From the IMG/VR virus record IMGVR_UViG_3300044641_007277, positions 1 through 64,000 of that record: a stretch of DNA of 64,000 nt; one strand, given 5' to 3'. Of the stretch, positions 62,001-64,000 are shown piece by piece. Source of the stretch: a virus. Position 1 is the stretch's first letter; each line of letters starts with the position of its first letter. The translations under genes and the position numbers were made by a program. Below the pieces are notes generated by a model, which saw only the letters and a program-made list of their open reading frames with translations, had not been told where the DNA came from and made no database searches.

Positions 62001-62807
62001 ATATGCTTTACCCGATGCTCTGTCTATTCTGAGATTATTACCATTTGCAGATATATTTAAACCTTCTTTTTTAATAGGTCCAAGTGTATTTAAGATTTCA
62101 TATACCTTATGATTTACACCATATGTAGTAAATGAATCTGTTGTTACTAAATTTACATTTGTAAGATTAATATGACATAAGTGACCGATAACAATATAAT
62201 TCTTATAATCACTATCTGTAAATGGTGTTGTTTTTTGTTGTAGAGTTCCAGTACTATCAATATAAATATAAGTAAATGGGTCAGTTAATAAATTCGTGAT
62301 AGTTTGGTTTACAAATGCATTCCATTTTACTTCGGTAATATCTTGTGAAAGTTCCCCTGAAACAATTGAGTGTGTGACTATTTGACCTTGACCTTCTGAT
62401 ATGTTAAATGTAGTTCCACCGATTGTAGCACTTAAAAACCCCCCTGTTTTTATACCTGTAATTTCTATTCCTTCTATATTATTATTCTCTTCTACTAACC
62501 ATTTATTATCCCCATAGTATACAATAGTTATACCCTGACCTTTACCATCCCATAAATACTGCGAATTACCTTGAATAGTAGCACCACTATCACTACCATT
62601 AGGTTGAATTATAATATTACTTACATAATTTGCAGTATCTAATATATGTAACTTATAGCCAAAAGAAATTATACTCCCAGACGCTGTAATCTGAGGTAGC
62701 GTTAATATAGAACCCCCAGCATTAGAACCAGTTACTCGAACTAATTCATAAAGTTGATTTATACTGAGATTACCAGTTGACCAATTATATGTATTTTTAT
62801 ACCCCAT
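56022..62807 (-). CDS. 2261-aa collagen-like tail fibre
   Basis: Layout: residues 1-466 globular and beta-rich, ending with a typical pre-shaft segment (NLDDLNDVTITTPADGAYLG); 467-1232 Gly-X-Gln collagen triplets; 1233-1406 a beta-sandwich (VILIPNGLWHAYIYWTKN, LNLTDRLILNLYLNNLD); 1407-2149 collagen again; 2150-2261 a C-terminal domain (IAVTTNTTIVANTNYI, GNSFRIVDISGLGYKI). X is mostly Thr, Asn, Val, Asp or Ala and Y almost always Gln; proline is nearly absent. At 0.286 nm per residue the two shafts would be about 219 and 212 nm. No signal peptide. The N-terminus probably attaches to the baseplate and the C-terminal domain trimerises or contacts the host. A GATATATA box lies 66 nt upstream. Confidence 0.9.
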   Translation of the reverse strand: MGYKNTYNWSTGNLSINQLYELVRVTGSNAGGSILTLPQITASGSIISFGYKLHILDTANYVSNIIIQPNGSDSGATIQGNSQYLWDGKGQGITIVYYGDNKWLVEENNNIEGIEITGIKTGGFLSATIGGTTFNISEGQGQIVTHSIVSGELSQDITEVKWNAFVNQTITNLLTDPFTYIYIDSTGTLQQKTTPFTDSDYKNYIVIGHLCHINLTNVNLVTTDSFTTYGVNHKVYEILNTLGPIKKEGLNISANGNNLRIDRASGKAYIIGNNYWTDPFEPDITTLSPSTPSSLCRMYADGSGGFVYDNNSGSFYTDIDPASYDDGDGTLATVSTNKWSVQRLFQIPDSASDIIVYYGVKEYSSLGSALNGLPYEAFVESPITLQNAVFLGYLVVRGGATDLSSGSDAIFIQGGLIRSLSSGGGESVTTINLDDLNDVTITTPADGAYLGYQTSTGLWIDYPAPLDGAQGAQGVQGTQGDTGVQGNQGTQGAQGVQGTLGFDGTQGTQGVQGTLGFDGAQGTQGVQGTLGFDGAQGTQGVQGTQGNQGTQGNQGNQGNQGNQGNQGNQGNQGTQGVQGNQGNQGNQGNQGTQGTQGIQGTQGNQGNQGNQGRQGNQGNQGNQGTQGPQGTQGIQGITGLQGISGFNGLNGEQGTQGTQGVQGTQGNQGNQGNQGNQGTQGTQGVQGTQGNQGNQGNQGTQGTQGNQGNQGTQGDQGVQGTQGSQGSQGVQGTQGNQGNQGTQGTQGVQGTQGAQGDQGVQGTQGTQGDQGVQGTQGNQGNQGTQGDQGVQGTQGNQGNQGTQGTQGNQGTQGNQGNQGNQGNQGNQGTQGNQGVQGNQGTQGVQGTQGTQGNQGNQGNQGTQGVQGTQGTQGNQGNQGTQGNQGNQGTQGDQGYDGTQGTQGDQGYDGTQGNQGTQGNQGNQGNQGNIGAQGNQGNVGSQGNQGNQGNQGNQGNQGTQGDQGVQGNQGNQGTQGDQGVQGTQGDQGYDGTQGTQGDQGYDGIQGTQGDQGYDGTQGTQGDQGYDGTQGNQGTQGDQGYDGTQGTQGDQGYDGTQGTQGDQGYDGTQGTQGDQGNQGNQGNQGNQGTQGDQGVQGTQGTQGNQGNQGNQGNQGTQGTQGNQGTQGTQGVQGNQGNQGNQGTQGVQGTQGNQGNQGNQGNQGTQGVQGTQGNQGNQGNQGNQGTQGTQGVQGNQGNQGNQGNQGNQGNQGNQGTQGTQGVQGVQGVQGTQGNEGISGISGGISYFLNSSVSQTPSPYLQLSKSTTTAGQTTVVTNLTANQQNVLVDSGWITNSGDPNVILIPNGLWHAYIYWTKNTENDDLEYYFTVSKYDGATTTLLFTSDAVAIGWSVNNTTPVEVKANAVATTASLNLTDRLILNLYLNNLDNQNRSVTFYTEGTIHYSYVVTTLGPTGTQGPQGNQGSQGTQGIQGVQGVQGTQGNQGNQGTQGVQGTQGTQGNQGNQGNQGTQGVQGTQGTQGNQGNQGNQGTQGVQGTQGNQGNQGTQGVQGTQGAQGNQGNQGNQGNQGVQGTQGNQGTQGVQGNQGNQGNQGNQGNQGNQGTQGVQGTQGTQGNQGNQGTQGAQGTQGIQGTQGTQGNQGNQGNQGNQGTQGVQGTQGTQGNQGNQGNQGNQGTQGVQGTQGNQGNQGNQGTQGVQGTQGAQGTQGVQGTQGTQGVQGTQGTQGVQGNQGNQGTQGVQGTQGVQGTQGTQGTQGTQGNQGNQGNQGTQGTQGNQGNQGNQGVQGNQGNQGTQGVQGTQGNQGTQGTQGVQGVQGVQGRQGNQGTQGVQGTQGNQGNQGNQGTQGTQGTQGVQGTQGNQGTQGTQGVQGVQGVQGVQGRQGNQGNQGTQGVQGTQGTQGNQGNQGNQGNVGAQGTQGTQGTQGTQGTQGNQGTQGTQGTQGNQGNQGNQGNVGAQGNQGNQGTQGTQGTQGNQGVQGTQGTQGNVGAQGNQGNQGNVGAQGNQGNQGNQGNQGTQGVQGTQGRQGNQGNQGNQGTQGVQGTQGTQGVQGRQGNQGNQGNVGAQGNQGNQGNQGNVGAQGNQGNQGTQGTQGNQGNQGTQGPQGTQGTQGTQGNQGTQGDQGVQGTQGAQGNQGNQGTQGNQGTQGDQGVQGTQGAQGNQGNVGAQGNQGNQGTQGVQGIQGILGVQGNQGPSGGSSGWIAVTTNTTIVANTNYISDSLTAASQLTFTLPSTASVGNSFRIVDISGLGYKIAQNAGQQIQFQSLPTTLGTGGYIERITSHGAIEIVCIVTNTTWVVVSSSGQFRVV
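56363..58588 (-). repeat. C-proximal collagen-coding tract of the giant fibre
   Basis: About 742 residues of Gly-X-Gln. The 9-nt coding unit gives long near-identical runs at the DNA level and spurious open frames on the other strand. Confidence 0.92.
59113..61408 (-). repeat. N-proximal collagen-coding tract of the giant fibre
   Basis: About 766 residues of Gly-X-Gln, including a subregion of nine GYDG interruptions (about 59610-60135) and three LGFDG interruptions near the N-terminal start (61205-61320). Confidence 0.92.
59605..60140 (-). repeat. GDQGYDGTQG higher-order repeat inside the collagen tract
   Basis: Nine copies of GDQGYDG[TI]QG; several adjacent copies are 36 nt apart and almost identical in DNA. 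Tyr-Asp replaces the usual X-Gln, making a chemically distinct patch in the shaft. Confidence 0.85.
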
Positions 62808-62838
62808 TGGGTATTGATTTTTATTTTATTTGGGATTA

Positions 62839-62852
62839 TACCTTTATAGGTA
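62839..62852. other. Small inverted repeat in the 5' leader of the giant fibre gene
   Basis: TACCT, loop TTAT, AGGTA, 32-45 nt upstream of the start at 62807 and downstream of the GATATATA box, so it would be in the leader RNA. Stem is only 5 bp. Confidence 0.25.
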
Positions 62853-62873
62853 CAATTTATGTTCTCCTTTGCC

Positions 62874-62881
62874 TATATATC
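62874..62881 (-). promoter_or_regulatory. Late-promoter-like GATATATA box
   Basis: Minus-strand GATATATA, 66 nt upstream of the 62807 start, giving a longer leader than at other sites. The 148-nt gap 62808-62955 holds nothing else recognisable besides the small inverted repeat. Confidence 0.5.
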
Positions 62882-62955
62882 TTAAAATTAAAGTCTAAAC
62901 TATAGTCATAGACATTATTAAGAATTAAGAAATTTATTCTCAATTATTTTCAAAT

Positions 62956-64000
62956 TTAAATGACTGATCCAGTTCCAAGATAAGTCCAATTTTGACCATT
63001 TAGGTCTCCTCTCCATACTCTACTTGTTGTAGATGCAGCTTGAGCAACTGATGGCACATTATATGGTCCTACGGTTCCTTCTCCTGTCGTTTTGACTCTT
63101 GTTTCGACATATTGATATTGTGAATCTCTATACAAATTTAATACATATGTTCTTGGAGATGTTGTATTTCCAAATCTACCGCAATACACTATATTTTTAA
63201 TAGAGTATTTAGAACCTTGATTATCTATTTTATAATACCAGTTTTGAGTATCACCATCAGTATTAACTAATCCTTTCGCCAACCATAAGTCTGCTGAATT
63301 TCCTGCTATTGTTGCAGATGCTGAACCTGATGCAGGCATTGGAGTTGAGTTAATAGCACCACTACCTGCATTTAATGTGATATACCCATTTGTACTCAAA
63401 TATAGATTTGTACTTGATACGCCATTAGATGCAAAGGTTGGAATTGTTATAGCTGTAGAACTATTACCATCATCTGAACTTGTAAATGTGCCTGAATAGA
63501 GAGTATAACCAGTAATACTTGATGGAAATGCTATTGTATCTGTTGAGAATCTCCACCCGAATCTTGGTGCTATTGCATTATAGTTTTGTAAAATTTCAGT
63601 TGAAGTTAAAGCTCTATTATAAACCTGAACAATAGGAATTTTACCATCAATTGTTTCTAAATCGTCCCATCTCCGAGCAATATAGTACCCTAATCCACTT
63701 GATAATGGAGTTACACTTGTTGTAAGTGTAGATTCTTGAGTTCCATTTCTGTATAGCCTTACAGTTGTTCCATCATATGTAACAGAAGCATTATACCAAA
63801 CATTAGCTGAAGGAGTAAACCCAGTAGGAACTTTGAATCCATCGGCAGAAGTAAAAAATCCACCTGTTATTTTTCCATCCCAAGGACTTGCACAAAATCC
63901 CAAAACAAAATTTATATTACTCGCATCAACATATCGTTCTGTTATAATTTGAGGGATTACATTTGTTGAAGGAATGGAGTCTAACTTAAACCAAGCATTT
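62956..64000 (-). CDS. LamG/concanavalin-A-like lectin domain protein (5' end outside window)
   Basis: The frame is open to the right edge (further residues before the TTG at 63903 read ...ITERYVDASNINFVLGF), so the start is not in the window and a TTG start is not needed. The visible region 1-150 is a Laminin-G-like jelly roll: ITGGFFTSADGFKVPTGFTP, WYNASVTYDGTTVRLYRNG and the closing LTSTEILQNYNA motif typical of these domains. Residues about 165-345 form a second beta domain (SSITGYTLYSGTFTSSDDG, YYKIDNQGSKYSIKNIVY, TYVLNLYRDSQYQYVETRVK). Likely glycan-binding part of a tail fibre or receptor-binding protein. Confidence 0.8.
   Translation of the reverse strand, partial: NAWFKLDSIPSTNVIPQIITERYVDASNINFVLGFCASPWDGKITGGFFTSADGFKVPTGFTPSANVWYNASVTYDGTTVRLYRNGTQESTLTTSVTPLSSGLGYYIARRWDDLETIDGKIPIVQVYNRALTSTEILQNYNAIAPRFGWRFSTDTIAFPSSITGYTLYSGTFTSSDDGNSSTAITIPTFASNGVSSTNLYLSTNGYITLNAGSGAINSTPMPASGSASATIAGNSADLWLAKGLVNTDGDTQNWYYKIDNQGSKYSIKNIVYCGRFGNTTSPRTYVLNLYRDSQYQYVETRVKTTGEGTVGPYNVPSVAQAASTTSRVWRGDLNGQNWTYLGTGSVI

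Noticed and set aside
63903-63903. TTG start for the LamG protein.
   Set aside because: The frame continues upstream to the window edge with protein-like sequence, so the gene is truncated by the window instead.
1-64000. tRNA genes, integrase, attachment sites, insertion sequences and a replication origin.
   Set aside because: None could be recognised by eye; intergenic gaps are too short for most of these, but a tRNAscan-SE run would be needed to exclude tRNAs fully.

Overview
The window is a gene-dense, very AT-rich stretch of a large T4-like myovirus genome (a tailed dsDNA phage). The placement rests on a set of recognisable T4-type proteins: portal gp20 (3634-5265), head-completion nuclease gp4 (6685-7179), tail-sheath stabiliser gp15 (40839-41723), recombination pair gp46/gp47 (41995-43665, 45612-46718), late sigma factor gp55 (37355-37699) and several baseplate-type proteins. 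Many starts lack a Shine-Dalgarno sequence, and one early-looking gene has a Bacteroidota-like promoter (TTG-N19-TAnnTTTG at 18836-18865), so a Bacteroidota host is a reasonable but unproven guess. No rRNA, tRNA, integrase, terminase or major capsid gene was recognised here. No gene-free stretch exceeds about 160 bases.

Layout. 1-3565: cell-wall peptidase with an N-terminal peptidoglycan-binding domain, a paralogue cut by the window edge, and structural-type unknowns. 3634-7179: portal, a conserved T4-type virion protein, a glycosyltransferase and gp4. 7242-8184: three small rightward genes. 8233-18781: baseplate and tail genes (hub, LysM/gp53-like, a 643-aa tail protein), a MazG-like protein and a glycosyltransferase. 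18894-24361: UvrD-type helicase, a RimK ligase/RimB-like protease fusion, small heat-shock protein, glycosyltransferase and RuvC-like resolvase. 24377-30265: a collagen-like fibre, then a rightward baseplate/tape-measure cassette ending in translation initiation factor IF-3. 30323-31972: methyltransferase and two glycosyltransferases. 32001-41990: large virion proteins, ferritin-like protein, gp55 and gp15. 41995-50601: gp46/gp47 with a third phosphoesterase between them, thioredoxin, GIY-YIG-type protein, methyltransferase and GT9-like enzyme. 50661-64000: an adhesion locus with a 27-28-blade RCC1 protein, a tail-fibre chaperone, two small fibre-domain proteins, a 2261-aa collagen-like fibre and a LamG lectin protein that runs off the edge.

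How the genes may work together. The octamer GATATATA lies 22-66 nt upstream of at least 16 start codons in the sense direction, often next to a rho-independent terminator. With gp55 present, this is the probable late promoter of the phage. Several proteins, including the RimK/RimB fusion, begin with an aromatic-rich segment ending in LxE or IxE. That resembles the capsid-targeting sequence of T4 internal proteins, so they may be packaged and injected. IF-3 plus a possibly injected S6-modifying enzyme would give the phage two tools acting on the host 30S subunit. Six glycosyltransferases and two methyltransferases spread among virion genes suggest a decorated virion. The last 13 kb holds an unusually large set of host-contact proteins.
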